From Nocardioides humi (lineage in GTDB: Bacteria > Actinomycetota > Actinomycetes > Propionibacteriales > Nocardioidaceae), in contig NZ_CP041146.1 of the NCBI RefSeq assembly GCF_006494775.1, positions 1,736,001 to 1,800,000 of the forward strand: a stretch of DNA of 64,000 nucleotides. Direction: 5' to 3'. Under the pieces are notes generated by a model that saw only the letters and a program-made list of their open reading frames with translations, did no database searches and was not told the DNA's origin. Position 1 is the stretch's first letter. Each line of letters begins with the position of its first letter. Shown piece after piece: positions 37,889 through 48,135 of the stretch. Both the position numbers and the translations under genes were made by a program.

Positions 37889-38099
37889 TGGCGAGAACAG
37901 CCTAGGGCCCGCCTGGCGGGGCAGCACCTCGGCCCGGCAGACCAACGGGGGATGGCGAGAACAGCCTAGGGCCCGCCTGGCGGGGCAGCACCTCGGCCCG
38001 GCAGACCAACGGGGGATGGCGTGAACAGCCTAGGGCCCGCCTGGCGGGGCAGCACCTCGGCCCGGCAGACCAACGGGGGATGGCGTGAACAGCCTAAGG
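37888..38099. repeat. 64-bp tandem repeats copying the 5' end of tRNA-Gln
   Basis: Units start at 37888, 37952, 38016 and 38080; three are complete and the fourth stops after 20 bp. They are near identical apart from GAG/GTG changes. Each full unit ends with CGGCAGACCAACGGGGG, a copy of the first 19 nt of the minus-strand tRNA (two differences). The array is therefore the tRNA leader plus its 5' end, amplified in tandem. Units also contain a CCCGCC-T-GGCGGG palindrome. The 311-bp gap 37802-38112 holds only the tRNA and this array. Confidence 0.85.
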
Positions 38100-38112
38100 C
38101 CGCAGCACCCCC

Positions 38113-38634
38113 TCAGGCCGCGGGCCCGAGGCAGAGCACCGTCTTGCGGGTCTTGTTCTCGAGCGGCTGCGCGCCGTCGGCACACTCGTCGCCGGCCTTG
38201 CCGACCGAGACGACCTTGACGATCGAGGTGGTGCCCGCGCCCTCCGTGCAGGCGACCTTCGTCGACGGCGTGGACATGCCGCCGAGGTCGAAGCAGTCGC
38301 CCTCCGCGGCGTTCAGCGCCAGGCAGAGGTCGGCGACGTTGCCGCTGCTGCGGTCGTTGCCGAGCGAGATCGTGTAGTTGAGCTCCGCGTCGTCGCAGCC
38401 GCCGTCCTTGCCGACCACCTTGTAGACGGCCTTCGCGTCGTCGCACTCGACCTCCTCGTGGTCGGCGTCGAAGCTGGAGCCGGTCATGACGAGGCACTCG
38501 CCGACCTTGGGCGCCTTGGCCTGCTCGACCTTCTCCTGGCCCTTGAAGAAGATGAAGTACGCCGCCGCCGCGACGGCGAGGCTGACGACGAGACCGATGA
38601 TGCGGCCGAGGAGGCCTCCACCGAGGTTGGCCAT
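38113..38634 (-). CDS. LppU/SCO3897-like membrane-anchored protein
   Basis: 173-aa protein with an N-terminal membrane helix (residues 10-30, IIGLVVSLAVAAAAYFIFF) and an extracellular domain with six or more Cys in the LppU pattern: KVGECLVMTG, EVECDDAKAVYKVVG and ADLCLALNAAEGDCFDLGG. The ATG at 38634 has AAGGGAAA upstream; an upstream in-frame ATG lacks a site. Family function is unknown. Its stop lies 14 bp from the tandem array. Confidence 0.8.
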   Translation of the reverse strand: MANLGGGLLGRIIGLVVSLAVAAAAYFIFFKGQEKVEQAKAPKVGECLVMTGSSFDADHEEVECDDAKAVYKVVGKDGGCDDAELNYTISLGNDRSSGNVADLCLALNAAEGDCFDLGGMSTPSTKVACTEGAGTTSIVKVVSVGKAGDECADGAQPLENKTRKTVLCLGPAA

Positions 38635-38728
38635 TGATTTCCCTTCCGAGAGGGGCGGTCCCGAGTCACCCACAGTGAAAATGTCGGGCCTCACCCTAGG
38701 GGGAGCCCTCACCAACCATGCGGAAGGG

Positions 38729-40249
38729 TCAGTACGTGAGCTCGACCCACGGGTCGACGTCGTAGCGGCCGTTGGTCTGCAGGGTGATCGACTGGATGCC
38801 GACGGGGCGCCCGTCGCGGTAGGTGATCAGGCCGATGCTGGCGGGACGGCGCAGCTTGCTGCCGATGGCGATGGCGTACGCCGCGCCGCCCGTCGTGCCC
38901 AGCGTGTAGGTGTAGCCGACCCGGCCGTCCTCCGCGGTGACCGCGGTCGGCCCGGTCTGGACATGGACGTGGCCGCCGAGGACCAGGTCGACGCAGCCCC
39001 GCTCGAGCGCCGGCCTGCCGAGGTTGGCGTCGTGGACGAGCAGGGTGTTGACCCGGTCGCCGTCCTCGTCGGCGGCACAGGCGGCGTCGGCCAGCCGGTC
39101 GGCGACCTCCTTGAAGCTCAGGCCCTTCTCGTCGCGCCAGTTGCCGAGCCCGCTGGAGCGGGGATCGTCGACGCCGAGGATCCGCGAGTCGCCCGGGCCG
39201 TCGATCACCTCGTCGTCGAAGTAGGTCCAGCCGAGGTCCTCGAGGTGGCTGCGGACGAAGGTGCCGTTGTCGTGGTTGCCGGCGACCGCCCAGCGGCCGT
39301 CGAAGTCCTGGAAGACGGCGGCCAGGGAGTCGAGCGAGAACGCCTCCCAGCGGCTGCCGGTCGAGGTGTCGTCGCCGGCGTCGATCACGGCGGTGGCGCC
39401 GCCGGCGTCGGCGATCGCGCGGGCGACCTTGTCCATGCCGATGTTGTCGTGGCGGTCGGACACCATGAGGACCACCGTCTCGCCCTCCTCCGGCTCGCGG
39501 AGGTCGAGGAAGGCGGCGTCCTCGGCCGCCTCGGAGTAGAACGCCAGGCTCTGCTGGTAGCCGCTGACCGCGCTCTCCACGAGCCGCCGGGACTGCGCGG
39601 TCGTCGCGTCGGTCATCACCTCGACGTCGGCCACCTCGTCGGGCAGCGTCACGTCGGGACCGACGAAGTCGCGCAGCGAGGTCCAGCGCTCGGCGGGCCG
39701 GTCCGTGCGCCCCCAGCCGAAGGGTACGACGAGCGCGACGACCAGCACGATCGCGAGCCCGGACACGGCGATCCCACCGCGGGTGCGGAGGCCGGCGTAC
39801 AGCTCGCGCCGCCGGGCCTGGCCGATCGCCGCCCACACCAGGAGCGGGACCGCGCCGAGGACGGCGCCCTGGACGAGCGCGGCCAGCGCCATCGCGGTGA
39901 CCGCGCGCTCGGCGACGGCGATCTGGCCCTCGGGCTGGGAGGCGATGGCGGCGTACCGGGCGGTGAGCTCCTCGAGCGTCGCCGCGTCGGTCTTCCCGAG
40001 CTCGACCTCGATCCCGATCCGCGAGCCGGACGGCATCCGCAGGTCGGGCAGCACCGGGCCCATCCGGGCCACGACCTCACCGGAGAAGTCCGGGCTGAGC
40101 GTCGCCTCGTGGCTGGCGATCTCGACGGTCCGCTCGCTGTTGACGAAGATCGCGGCCGCGACCGCCACGGACACGACCAGCCAGGCCCCGACGTACGCGA
40201 GTACCTCGAGGAGACGGCGGGTCGGCATCGTGCGGACCAGGGCGATCAC
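38729..40249 (-). CDS. Membrane metallophosphoesterase
   Basis: 506-aa protein with an N-terminal helix (12-36), two central helices (about 115-190) and a C-terminal calcineurin-like phosphoesterase domain. Metal motifs appear in order: [25 protein letters not shown] and GGHVHVQ. The GTG at 40249 overlaps the rlmB stop; ATG 40228 is an alternative. Likely an envelope-facing phosphodiesterase or phosphatase; the substrate is unknown. Confidence 0.85.
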   Translation of the reverse strand: MIALVRTMPTRRLLEVLAYVGAWLVVSVAVAAAIFVNSERTVEIASHEATLSPDFSGEVVARMGPVLPDLRMPSGSRIGIEVELGKTDAATLEELTARYAAIASQPEGQIAVAERAVTAMALAALVQGAVLGAVPLLVWAAIGQARRRELYAGLRTRGGIAVSGLAIVLVVALVVPFGWGRTDRPAERWTSLRDFVGPDVTLPDEVADVEVMTDATTAQSRRLVESAVSGYQQSLAFYSEAAEDAAFLDLREPEEGETVVLMVSDRHDNIGMDKVARAIADAGGATAVIDAGDDTSTGSRWEAFSLDSLAAVFQDFDGRWAVAGNHDNGTFVRSHLEDLGWTYFDDEVIDGPGDSRILGVDDPRSSGLGNWRDEKGLSFKEVADRLADAACAADEDGDRVNTLLVHDANLGRPALERGCVDLVLGGHVHVQTGPTAVTAEDGRVGYTYTLGTTGGAAYAIAIGSKLRRPASIGLITYRDGRPVGIQSITLQTNGRYDVDPWVELTY

Positions 40250-41216
40250 CGCTCGGCGCGGGCCTCCGCGACGGCGTACAGCGCGACCGACGCGGCGACG
40301 CCGGCGTTGAGCGACTCCAGCACACCGGCCATCGGGATGGACATCAGCCGGTCGCAGGTCTCCGCGACCAGCCGGGACAGGCCCTCGCCCTCGGAGCCGA
40401 CGACCAGGACCAGCGGCCCGCGGGCGAGGTCGTCGTCGGCGACCAGCTCGGGCAGGGTGAGATCGCCGTCGGCGGCGAGGCCGACGACGAAGCAGCCGGC
40501 GTCCTGGTAGGCCTTGAGCTGCCGGGTCAGGTTGACCGTCTGCGCCACCGGGCAGCGCGCGGCCGCGCCCGCCGACGTCTTCCAGGCGGCGGCGGTCATC
40601 GACGCGGCGCGGCGCTCGGGGATGACGACGCCGTGGGCGCCGAAGCCCGCGGCGCTGCGGACGATCGCGCCGAGGTTGCGCGGGTCCGTGATCGAGTCGA
40701 GGACGACGACCAGCGGCGCCCGGCCCCCTCCTCCGCGGCGGCGAGCAGGTCGTCGGGGTGGGCGTACTCGTAGGCCGGGATCCGTGCGGCCAGGCCCTGG
40801 TGGACGGCGCCGTCGGTGAGCCGGTCCAGCTCGCCCCGGCTGACCTCGAGCAGCCCGACGCCGTGCTCGGCCGCGAGCCGGAACACCTCGCGCAGCCGGC
40901 CGTCGCGCTCGGCCCCCTCGGCGACGTACACCGAGGTCACGGGCACCCGCTCGCGCAGCGCCTCGACCACCGGGTTGCGCCCGGCGATCCACTCGTCGCC
41001 GCCCGGCTTGCGGCGCGGGCCGCGGCTACCGCCGCCGCGCTTCTCGGCGCGCTTCTTCGCCTCGGCGGCCTTGTGGGCCTTGTGGTACTCGCGGTCGACC
41101 GCCTTCGGGGTCGGCCCCTTGCCCTCCAGGCCGCGGCGGACCCGGCCGCCGGAACCGGCGGTGGGCTTCTTGCTCGTCTTGCGGATCGCGCCCTTGCGGG
41201 AGGAGTTGCCTGCCAT
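40246..41216 (-). CDS. rlmB: 23S rRNA 2'-O-methyltransferase, SpoU/TrmH family, frameshifted
   Basis: About 323 aa after repair. It has a Lys/Arg-rich N-terminus, the substrate-binding domain [21 protein letters not shown], and SPOUT motifs [34 protein letters not shown] and [18 protein letters not shown]. It methylates G2251 of 23S rRNA in the known family. The break is at the run of five C (40724-40728); one base joins the two halves. Starts 3 bp after cysS, the order also known in mycobacteria. Confidence 0.9.
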
Positions 41217-41219
41217 TGC

Positions 41220-42614
41220 TCAGCTCACCGTCCAGGTGGGTCCGTCGGGGGTGTCGGTGACCTCGATGCCGGCCGCCTTGATCCGGTCGCGGAGGGCGTC
41301 GGCGCGGGCCCAGTCCTTGTCGGCGCGGGCCTGCGCGCGCTCCTCGAGCAGCCCGGCGACGAGCGCGTCGACGGCGGCGCTGAGCCGCTCCTCGGCGTCC
41401 GAGCCGCCGCTGCCGGCCCAGGCCGGGTCGGCCGGGTGGACGCCGAGGACGTCGAGCATCGCGGCGACCGCGCCGGCGGTGACGGTGACGTCCTCGCCCG
41501 CGGCGAGCTGGCGGTTGCCCTCGCGCACGGTGTCGTAGAGGACGGCGACCGCGGCCGGCGTACCGAGGTCGTCGTCCATGGCGGCGGCGAAGGCCTCGGG
41601 CAGCTCGCCGGCGGCGGGAGCGCCGGCGCGGTCGAGGAAGGACACGATCCGGCGGTAGCCCGCGGCCGCCTCGTCGAGGGCCTCGAAGCTGAACTCCACG
41701 TGGGAGCGGTAGTGCGCCGCGACGATGTAGAACCGCAGCTCGGCGCCGCGGTAGCGCTCCAGGATGGCCGGGATCGACAGGGTGTTGCCGAGCGACTTGC
41801 TCATCTTCTCGCCGGCGGTGGTGATCCACGCGTTGTGCATCCAGTACGACGCGAAGGCGCCGCCGGCCGCGCGCGACTGGGCCTGCTCGTTCTCGTGGTG
41901 GGGGAAGCGCAGGTCGACGCCGCCGCCGTGGATGTCGAAGGCGTCGCCGAGGTACTTGCCCGCCATCGCCGAGCACTCGATGTGCCAGCCGGGGCGCCCC
42001 GGCCCCCACGGGCTCGGCCAGGACGCGGTCTCCGGCTCGGACTCCTTGCGGCCCTTCCAGAGCGCGAAGTCGCGCGGGTCGCGCTTGCCGCGCGGGTCGG
42101 CGTCGGCCGCCGGCTCCATGTCGTCGACGCCCTGGTGGGTCAGCTCGCCGTACTGCGGCCAGGAGCGGACGTCGAAGTAGACGTCCCCGGAGCCGTCGTC
42201 GGCCGGGTACGCGTGGCCGCGCTCGATCAGCTTCTCGATGAGGACGATCATCTCCGGCACGTGCCCGGTCGCCGCCGGCTCATACGTCGGCGGCGCGACG
42301 TTGAGCGCGGCGTACGCCTTGTCCAGCTCGATCCTCATGGCGTAGGCGAGGTTGTACCAGGGGCGTCCCTGCTCGGCCGACTTCGCCAGGATCTTGTCGT
42401 CGATGTCGGTGATATTGCGGATGAACGTGACGTCGTACCCGCGGAAGCGCAGCCAGCGCTGGAGGACGTCGAAGTTGACCCCCGACCGGACGTGGCCGAC
42501 GTGGGGCTCGCTCTGGACGGTCAGCCCGCAGACGTAGAGACCCGCCCTGCCCTCGTGGAGGGGCACGAAGTCGCGGACTTCGCGGGTCGCGGTGTCGTAG
42601 AGCCGGATGGTCAC
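41220..42614 (-). CDS. cysS: Cysteinyl-tRNA synthetase
   Basis: 464-aa class I synthetase, full length. The HIGH-type motif is EPHVGHVRS, the KMSKS loop is [10 protein letters not shown]. Zinc ligands are YVCG near residue 29, HIECS and the FPHHENE motif. GTG start at 42614 with TAGACT 6 nt upstream, so a leaderless transcript is likely. Follows no gene closely upstream and leads into rlmB. Confidence 0.97.
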   Translation of the reverse strand: MTIRLYDTATREVRDFVPLHEGRAGLYVCGLTVQSEPHVGHVRSGVNFDVLQRWLRFRGYDVTFIRNITDIDDKILAKSAEQGRPWYNLAYAMRIELDKAYAALNVAPPTYEPAATGHVPEMIVLIEKLIERGHAYPADDGSGDVYFDVRSWPQYGELTHQGVDDMEPAADADPRGKRDPRDFALWKGRKESEPETASWPSPWGPGRPGWHIECSAMAGKYLGDAFDIHGGGVDLRFPHHENEQAQSRAAGGAFASYWMHNAWITTAGEKMSKSLGNTLSIPAILERYRGAELRFYIVAAHYRSHVEFSFEALDEAAAGYRRIVSFLDRAGAPAAGELPEAFAAAMDDDLGTPAAVAVLYDTVREGNRQLAAGEDVTVTAGAVAAMLDVLGVHPADPAWAGSGGSDAEERLSAAVDALVAGLLEERAQARADKDWARADALRDRIKAAGIEVTDTPDGPTWTVS

Positions 42615-42620
42615 CGGGCC

Positions 42621-42626
42621 AGTCTA
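42621..42626 (-). promoter_or_regulatory. -10 element of cysS-rlmB, probable leaderless start
   Basis: TAGACT on the minus strand, 6 nt, then GTG at 42614. Confidence 0.5.
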
Positions 42627-43373
42627 GGGAGCGGGGGCGCTGTCGCCCTCTTCCTGACCGCCGTTCGCCGTGGCGTTCTCCGTGGCGTTCTCCGTGCCGT
42701 TCGCCGCCTGCCGCCGCAGTTGCTCCTGCCGGCGGCGGCGCCGGACCTCGGCGCGGGCGACGGCGAACGCGACGATCACGGGGACGACGTACTTCGCGTT
42801 GTCCAGCAGCCAGCGCAGCCACGCCGGGAGGGCGAGGTCCGGCCACGGGATGGTGGGCAGGTCGATGTCGGGCCAGGGGATGCGTGGCAGGCGGATGTCC
42901 GGCCACGGGATGCTCGGCCAGGGGATGTCGGGCCACGGGATCGCGATGACGACCCGGGCGAGCAGCCAGGCGACGAGGAGCGAGAGGAGGACGCCGAGCA
43001 CGGCGCCCCCGGTCTCGAGGAAGGTGTGGAGCCGCGGGTGGTGGAGCATCCGCCGCTCGCGGCGGTCGGCCCGGGAGCCCGGCTCGGGACGGAAGTCGAC
43101 GCCGCCGGGGACCACGCCGGCGCCCGCGAGCTCGGCCGGCTCCTCCAGCCAGGTCACCCGCCGGGCGGGCCCGAGGAAGCGGGGCAGCCTGACGAACACC
43201 GCCCCGCCGCCGTCCTCCTCGGGGGTGAGCTGGACCCGCTCGTCGTGGGTCCTCCGCTCGGCGATCTGCTCGCCGTCGACCCGCCACACCAGGCGCTTGC
43301 CCAGGCCGGCGTCGCTGATCTCGATCTCGTGACGCCGGCCCGCGCGATCCAGGTGCCACAGCTCGCCGGCCAC
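42624..43373 (-). CDS. Membrane protein with IPWPD pentapeptide repeats
   Basis: 249-aa protein that I do not recognise. The N-terminal 75 residues are a soluble domain; one helix lies near residues 122-144 and another near 192-207. Between them, residues 145-184 form eight consecutive five-residue repeats of the form I-x-x-P-x: IPWPD, IPWPS, IPWPD, IRLPR, IPWPD, IDLPT, IPWPD, LALPA. The tail has an NGTENATENATANG run. The GTG start has TAATAT 7 nt upstream (leaderless), and a palindrome overlaps this -10, so the divergent TetR protein probably represses it. Confidence 0.7.
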   Translation of the reverse strand: MAGELWHLDRAGRRHEIEISDAGLGKRLVWRVDGEQIAERRTHDERVQLTPEEDGGGAVFVRLPRFLGPARRVTWLEEPAELAGAGVVPGGVDFRPEPGSRADRRERRMLHHPRLHTFLETGGAVLGVLLSLLVAWLLARVVIAIPWPDIPWPSIPWPDIRLPRIPWPDIDLPTIPWPDLALPAWLRWLLDNAKYVVPVIVAFAVARAEVRRRRRQEQLRRQAANGTENATENATANGGQEEGDSAPAP

Positions 43374-43380
43374 GCGGGCT

Positions 43381-43386
43381 ATATTA
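43381..43386 (-). promoter_or_regulatory. -10 element of the IPWPD-repeat gene
   Basis: TAATAT on the minus strand, 7 nt before GTG 43373; overlapped by the 24-bp palindrome at 43384-43407. Confidence 0.5.
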
Positions 43387-43407
43387 ACAGAGTGATCGCT
43401 CTAGTAA
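43384..43407. promoter_or_regulatory. Candidate TetR operator palindrome
   Basis: 24-bp imperfect dyad TTAaCAGAGtGATCgCTCTaGTAA centred on GATC (pattern TTA..AGAG.GATC.CTCT..TAA). It sits in the 61-bp gap between the IPWPD-repeat gene and a divergent TetR gene and covers the -10 of the former. Confidence 0.55.
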
Positions 43408-43434
43408 TTCTCCCGGTCCCGTCGGCCGACTGAC

Positions 43435-44028
43435 GTGGCGCGCACCGTCGACCCCGTCCGGCACGAGCAGCGCCGGCTGCAGATCATCGACGCCGCGCTG
43501 ACCCGCTTCGCCGAGGACGGGTACGCCGGCGCCACCACCGCCGCGATCTGCCGGACCGCCGGCATCGGCTCGGGCACCTTCTTCCACTACTTCCCCACCA
43601 AGTCCGCGCTGCTGGTCGCGATCCTCGAGTACGGCACCGCGGAGACGACCGCCTGGTTCGCCGCCCGGCGAGACCGCGACGACGCCCGCCGGGTGCTCCT
43701 GGACTACGTCGCGCACACGGCCGACGAGCTGACCGACCCGCGCCTGCCCGGCTTCGTCCGGGCGGTCGCCTCGGTGATGGGCGAGCCGGACGTGGCCGTC
43801 GCGCTGGCCGCCGACGAACGCGCGCAACGGAGGGGGATCGCGACCTGGGTACGTCGCGCCCAGCGCGGCGGGGAGGTCCGCACCGACCTCTCCGCGTCCC
43901 GGCTCGCGGACTGGGTCTTCCTGCTGGTGGACGGCTTCACCGGGCGCCTCGCGTCCGATCCGGCGTTCTCGGTACGCCGCGAGCGGGGCGTGCTGCTCGA
44001 CGCCGTGGACCGCCTCCTCGCCCCCTGA
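43435..44028 (+). CDS. TetR-family transcriptional regulator
   Basis: 197-aa regulator. The HTH region is IIDAALTRFAEDGYAGATTAAICRTAG with SGTFFHYFPTKSALLVAIL, and the C-terminal ligand domain is of the usual length. GTG start; no Shine-Dalgarno sequence is obvious. Divergent from the IPWPD-repeat membrane gene, which shares the intergenic palindrome and is its most likely target. Confidence 0.9.
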   Translation: MARTVDPVRHEQRRLQIIDAALTRFAEDGYAGATTAAICRTAGIGSGTFFHYFPTKSALLVAILEYGTAETTAWFAARRDRDDARRVLLDYVAHTADELTDPRLPGFVRAVASVMGEPDVAVALAADERAQRRGIATWVRRAQRGGEVRTDLSASRLADWVFLLVDGFTGRLASDPAFSVRRERGVLLDAVDRLLAP

Positions 44029-44094
44029 GCCCCGGATCGGCCCGGAGGAGCCTGGACCTTCGCCGAGCGTGTGACGCATGGGACTGGTGTGACG

Positions 44095-44100
44095 TACCGT
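44095..44100 (+). promoter_or_regulatory. -10 element of the C39-like gene, leaderless
   Basis: TACCGT, 6 nt, then GTG 44107. It supports 44107 over the in-frame GTGs at 44071 and 44089. Confidence 0.5.
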
Positions 44101-44106
44101 GGGACG

Positions 44107-45348
44107 GTGCGCCGGTCCTTCCCCCACCCCGCCGTGTCCCTCGCCGCCCTGGCCGCAGCCGCCTGCCTGGTGGCCGGCGTCCTCGTCGCCGTCGGCCGTC
44201 CGGGCGCTCCCGCGGACGCCCGCCCCGAGGCCGCCGCCGCGGCCGCCGTCTCCGACCGGCAGGTCGACCTCGAGCGGTTCACCGCGCCGGGGCCGTGGAA
44301 GGCCGGCGGGACGCGGACCAAGTTCGGGCGGAAGTACGACGTCGTGCGCTGGAAGAGCCGCTGGGTCACCCCCGGCTTCGACTTCACCGAGCTGATCGCG
44401 TCCTGGTCGGCCCGCACCCCCGGCACCAGCTGGATCGAGGTGCAGGTCCGCGGCCGGTCCGCGGCGGGAGCCAGGACGAGCTGGGACACCCTGGCCCGCT
44501 GGGCGGCCAAGGACAAGAAGATCGAGCGGCGGTCCGGCGGCGCGCAGGCGGACGACGGCACCCGGGTCGCCACCGACACGTGGCGGACGGCCGGGCTGGC
44601 GTCGTACAAGATCCGGATCAGGGCGCACCACCAGCGCGGGAGGAAGGTGCCGAAGGTCGCCTTCGCCACGGCCATGACGTCCCGGCTGCCGGCGGGCGTG
44701 GGCGCGGTGTCCGCGCCCGGCGTGGCGAGCGCCGCGGGCGGCCTGGAGCTGGCGGTGCCGCGGTACTCCCAGATGGTCCACGCGGGGCACTACCCGCAGT
44801 GGGGCGGCGGCGGTGAGGCCTGGTGCTCGCCGACGTCGACCGCGATGGTGCTCGGCTACTACGGCCGCCTGCCCGGCCCCGGCAGCTACTCCTGGGTGCC
44901 GGCCGGGCACCCGGACCCGTGGGTGGACGCCACCGCGCGGGCGACGTACGACCATGCGTACAAGGGGACCGGGAACTGGCCGTTCAACACGGCGTTCGCG
45001 GCCAAGCGGGTCGGCGAGGCGTTCGTGACCCGGCTGCGCGACCTCACCGACGCCGAGCTGCTCGTCCGGGCGGGCATCCCGCCGGTCGTCTCCATCGCGT
45101 TCGCGCGCGGCGAGCTCACCGGCGCCCCGATCTCGTCCTCCAACGGGCACCTGCTGGTGATCGTCGGCTTCACCGCCACCGGCGACGTGATCGTCAACGA
45201 TCCCGCCGCCGCGGGCGCCGCCGGCGTACGGCGGGTCTACCCCCGCGCCCAGCTGGAGAAGATCTGGCTCCGGGCCTCGGGCGGCATGGCGTACGTCATC
45301 CACGACGCCGCGCACCCGCTGCCGCCCTCCCCCGGCGGCAACTGGTAG
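44107..45348 (+). CDS. Secreted C39-like (papain-fold) peptidase
   Basis: 413-aa exported protein. The signal peptide (RRSFPHPAVSLAALAAAACLVAG) is followed by about 180 residues of a beta-rich domain, then a Peptidase_C39_2-like domain. The catalytic triad is visible as Cys in GGEAWCSPTSTAMVLGYYG (about 240), His in SSNGHLLVIVGF (about 348) and Asp in VNDPAA (about 365). Extracellular cysteine peptidase of unknown target. Single gene, 80 bp from the convergent oxidoreductase gene. Confidence 0.87.
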   Translation: MRRSFPHPAVSLAALAAAACLVAGVLVAVGRPGAPADARPEAAAAAAVSDRQVDLERFTAPGPWKAGGTRTKFGRKYDVVRWKSRWVTPGFDFTELIASWSARTPGTSWIEVQVRGRSAAGARTSWDTLARWAAKDKKIERRSGGAQADDGTRVATDTWRTAGLASYKIRIRAHHQRGRKVPKVAFATAMTSRLPAGVGAVSAPGVASAAGGLELAVPRYSQMVHAGHYPQWGGGGEAWCSPTSTAMVLGYYGRLPGPGSYSWVPAGHPDPWVDATARATYDHAYKGTGNWPFNTAFAAKRVGEAFVTRLRDLTDAELLVRAGIPPVVSIAFARGELTGAPISSSNGHLLVIVGFTATGDVIVNDPAAAGAAGVRRVYPRAQLEKIWLRASGGMAYVIHDAAHPLPPSPGGNW

Positions 45349-45428
45349 GTCCGGCTCGGGCCCGCCGCCAGCGTCTGGCCGCCAGGCGGCCTCAGCCAGG
45401 TCTCACCTCGACTGCGACACGCTCGCGC

Positions 45429-46964
45429 CTATCCAGCACTGAACTCGACGGTGTGCCAGCCGGTGGCGCCGTCGGGGAGGACGTCCGCGACGGCGCCGGT
45501 CTGGGTCCGGCCGTCCGTGTCGACCGCCCGGACCCGGAGCTGGTGGTCGCCCGGCTCGACGTCGAGGACGACGCGCCACTGCACCCAGGTGTCGATGTTG
45601 GGGGTGGCGGCGAGGCGGGCCCGCTGCCAGCGGCCGCCGTCGACCTGGACCTCGACGGCGGAGATGCCGGTGTGCTGGAACCAGGCCACGCCCGCGCACA
45701 CCATCTCGCCGGCGGGGACGTCGGCACCGTTCCTGGGGACCTCGATCTTGGACGCGATCTTGACCGGGCCGTGCTCGGCCCACCCCTTCTCGGTCCAGTA
45801 CGCCGTGATCTCGTCGAAGCGGGTGACCTCCATGTCGACCACCCACTTGCAGGCCGACACATACCCGTAGAGCCCCGGCACGATGGTGCGCACCGGGAAG
45901 CCGTGCTCGATCGGCAGCGGCTCGCCGTTCATCGCCACGGCGAGCATCGCGTTGCGCTCGTCCATCAGCGCCGCGAGCGGCGTACCGCAGGTCCAGCCGT
46001 CCTCCGAGGTCTGCAGCACCGCGTCGGCACCGTCCTTCGGCCCGGCCTCGGCGAGGATCGCGGCCAGCCGGACGCCGCTCCACCACGCGTTGCCGATGAG
46101 GTCGCCGCCGACCTCGTTGGACACGCAGTTGAGGGTGATCCAGTCCTCGGCGATCTCCCGGCGCACCAGGTCGGCGTACGACAGCCGCAGCTCGCGGTCG
46201 ACCATCCCGTGGATCCGCAGCTCCCAGTCGGCGGGCGCGATGGTCGGTTTGATGAACGCCGTGTCGATCCGGTAGAAGTCGTCGTTCGGCGTCTGCCAGG
46301 GCGAGACGCCCTCGACGCCGACGCTCACTCCGTCCGGTACGACGGGCGCGGTCACGCCCTCGATCCGCAGCAGTCGCCGGCTCTGCTCGGCGCGGCGGCG
46401 GGCGTTGCTCGCGACCCGGCCGATCAGCCCGCCGGCCGCGGCGACGGCGGCCGTCGCGCCGGCGGCGACGAAGAAGTGGCGGCGGGTGTGCATCGGCTCG
46501 GCGGCCGGGTCCTCGCTCTCCTCGACCAGCTCCCAGCGGCGCAGCCACTCCGCCAGGACCGCGAGCACGACCACCCAGCCGAGCAGCCCGACGACGACCG
46601 GGGCGAGGTCGACCAGGCTCGGCGTCGGCTTGGTGACCACCGCGAGCACGCCGATGCCGGCGAGCACGACGTACCCCGTCATCGCCGCCCACCACCGGCG
46701 GTGCGCCAGCCGACCGAGCCAGGCGAACACGATCGCGAGGACCACCAGGATGCCGAGGACCAGCACCTTCTTGTCGGTGGTGTCGAAGGTGTCGATCGCC
46801 CATTTCGCCACCTTGCCGGGCGTCAGCGCGGTGATGCCCTCGGCGACCGCGACGACCGGCGAGTCCCGCACATGCAGCAGCGCCGCCGCGGCGTAGCTGA
46901 GCGCCAGGCCGACGGCCCCGGCGAGCAGCCCGGCCAGCGGCCACCAGGCACGGGAGTTCCTCAC
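45429..46964 (-). CDS. Sulfite oxidase/YedY-like molybdopterin oxidoreductase with N-terminal membrane domain
   Basis: 511-aa protein. Four membrane helices occupy residues 7-142. An internal twin-arginine-like motif with a fifth hydrophobic stretch follows ([16 protein letters not shown], residues 159-174), then the molybdopterin-binding domain. The Mo-ligand Cys is in [13 protein letters not shown] (about 280). The C-terminal Mo-co dimerisation domain is [22 protein letters not shown] start chosen at 46964. Predicted to act outside the membrane; the electron partner is not in the window. Confidence 0.88.
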   Translation of the reverse strand: MRNSRAWWPLAGLLAGAVGLALSYAAAALLHVRDSPVVAVAEGITALTPGKVAKWAIDTFDTTDKKVLVLGILVVLAIVFAWLGRLAHRRWWAAMTGYVVLAGIGVLAVVTKPTPSLVDLAPVVVGLLGWVVVLAVLAEWLRRWELVEESEDPAAEPMHTRRHFFVAAGATAAVAAAGGLIGRVASNARRRAEQSRRLLRIEGVTAPVVPDGVSVGVEGVSPWQTPNDDFYRIDTAFIKPTIAPADWELRIHGMVDRELRLSYADLVRREIAEDWITLNCVSNEVGGDLIGNAWWSGVRLAAILAEAGPKDGADAVLQTSEDGWTCGTPLAALMDERNAMLAVAMNGEPLPIEHGFPVRTIVPGLYGYVSACKWVVDMEVTRFDEITAYWTEKGWAEHGPVKIASKIEVPRNGADVPAGEMVCAGVAWFQHTGISAVEVQVDGGRWQRARLAATPNIDTWVQWRVVLDVEPGDHQLRVRAVDTDGRTQTGAVADVLPDGATGWHTVEFSAG

Positions 46965-47010
46965 CCGTCCGATTCTCCCCCACGGCCCCGGGCTCAGGCA
47001 TGATCGGGCC

Positions 47011-47502
47011 GTGATCTCCGCAGGCCTCCGCATCGGCATCGGCTCCGACGTCCACCGCCTCGTCCCGCGTGGGCCGCAGGATTCGCCGCTCGCGCTCGGC
47101 GGCCTCACCTGGCCCGACGAGGACGTCCGCCTCGAGGGTCACTCGGACGCCGACGTGGCCGCGCACGCGGCTTGCGACGCGCTGCTCTCGGCCGCCGGGC
47201 TGGGCGATCTGGGCTCCAACTTCGGTACGGCGGAGCCCGCGTGGGCCGGGGCGAGCGGCGCGGCCCTGCTCGGGGAGACCCGGCGCCGGGTCGAGGCCGC
47301 GGGCTTCGCGGTCGTCAACGTCGCGGTGCAGGTGATCGGGAACCGGCCGAAGGTGGGCCCGCGGCGCGCCGAGGCGGAGGCGGCGCTCGGCGACGTCCTC
47401 GGGGCGCCGGTGTCGCTCTCGGCGACGACCACCGACGGGCTCGGCCTGACCGGGCGCGGCGAGGGCGTCGCGGCGATCGCGACGGCGCTGCTCACCTCCT
47501 GA
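47011..47502 (+). CDS. ispF: 2-C-methyl-D-erythritol 2,4-cyclodiphosphate synthase
   Basis: 163-aa MEP-pathway enzyme, full length. Metal ligands are in IGSDVHRL (Asp and His) and [13 protein letters not shown]. The C-terminal signature is [19 protein letters not shown] start with CATGAT 6 nt upstream, so likely leaderless. Unusually it is 2.3 kb from ispD, with a reductase, HxlR regulator and hydrolase between them. Its last 11 bp overlap the end of the convergent DHFR-like gene. Confidence 0.96.
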   Translation: MISAGLRIGIGSDVHRLVPRGPQDSPLALGGLTWPDEDVRLEGHSDADVAAHAACDALLSAAGLGDLGSNFGTAEPAWAGASGAALLGETRRRVEAAGFAVVNVAVQVIGNRPKVGPRRAEAEAALGDVLGAPVSLSATTTDGLGLTGRGEGVAAIATALLTS

Positions 47503-48121
47503 CCTCCGAAGCGCCAGGAGAGCGCCGCCTCGCGCCGGGTTCCGCCGGGTCGCGTTCCGCCAGGTCGATGGGCCGGTAGCGCACCCGGACCGTGGACGTC
47601 GCGTCGCCCTCGTCGGCGAGTGGGCTGAGACGGATCGGGACACCGCCGGGCCTGCTGTAGAGCCGAATGCCCTCACCGAGCAGGACCGGCGCGATGTGCA
47701 GGTCGATCTCGTCGATCAGCCCCCGTTCGAGAAGCTGGGCGCCGATGTTCGGGGAGAACACCATGATGTCCCTGCCTCCCGCGGCCGCCAGCGCGAGCTG
47801 CACGACCTCGGCCGGGTCGCGACGCAGGAACGTCACGTCCTCAGCGGGCTCTGCGTCCTCGGGATGGTGGGTGAGGACGAAGATCGGGCCACGCCATGCA
47901 CCACCCCACGGGCGGTGCCCCCCGGGCGAGTCCCAGCCGTCACGCCCCGTGACGATCGCGCCGGTTCGCTCGATGTACCCCTCGATCACGCCCGGCTCCG
48001 CGCGATATCCGCCGGTCCGCATCCAGTCCATGTCGTGGTTGCGCGCTGCGACGAATCCGTCCAGCGACATCATGAAGCTCCACAGCACCCTTCCGCGCCG
48101 GTCGTCCTGCTCGGTGGCCAT
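47492..48121 (-). CDS. RibD/DHFR-fold reductase family protein
   Basis: 209-aa protein of the RibD C-terminal/dihydrofolate reductase-like group: [22 protein letters not shown] near the N-terminus, [49 protein letters not shown]. Such proteins use NADPH, but most have no known substrate. The ATG has GAGGGGCGG upstream. Divergent from an HxlR regulator, which commonly controls reductases of this type. Confidence 0.87.
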   Translation of the reverse strand: MATEQDDRRGRVLWSFMMSLDGFVAARNHDMDWMRTGGYRAEPGVIEGYIERTGAIVTGRDGWDSPGGHRPWGGAWRGPIFVLTHHPEDAEPAEDVTFLRRDPAEVVQLALAAAGGRDIMVFSPNIGAQLLERGLIDEIDLHIAPVLLGEGIRLYSRPGGVPIRLSPLADEGDATSTVRVRYRPIDLAERDPAEPGARRRSPGASEVRR

Positions 48122-48135
48122 GATCCGCCCCTCAC

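Noticed and set aside
37888..38099. CRISPR-like array
   Set aside because: Units are directly adjacent 64-bp repeats with no variable spacers.
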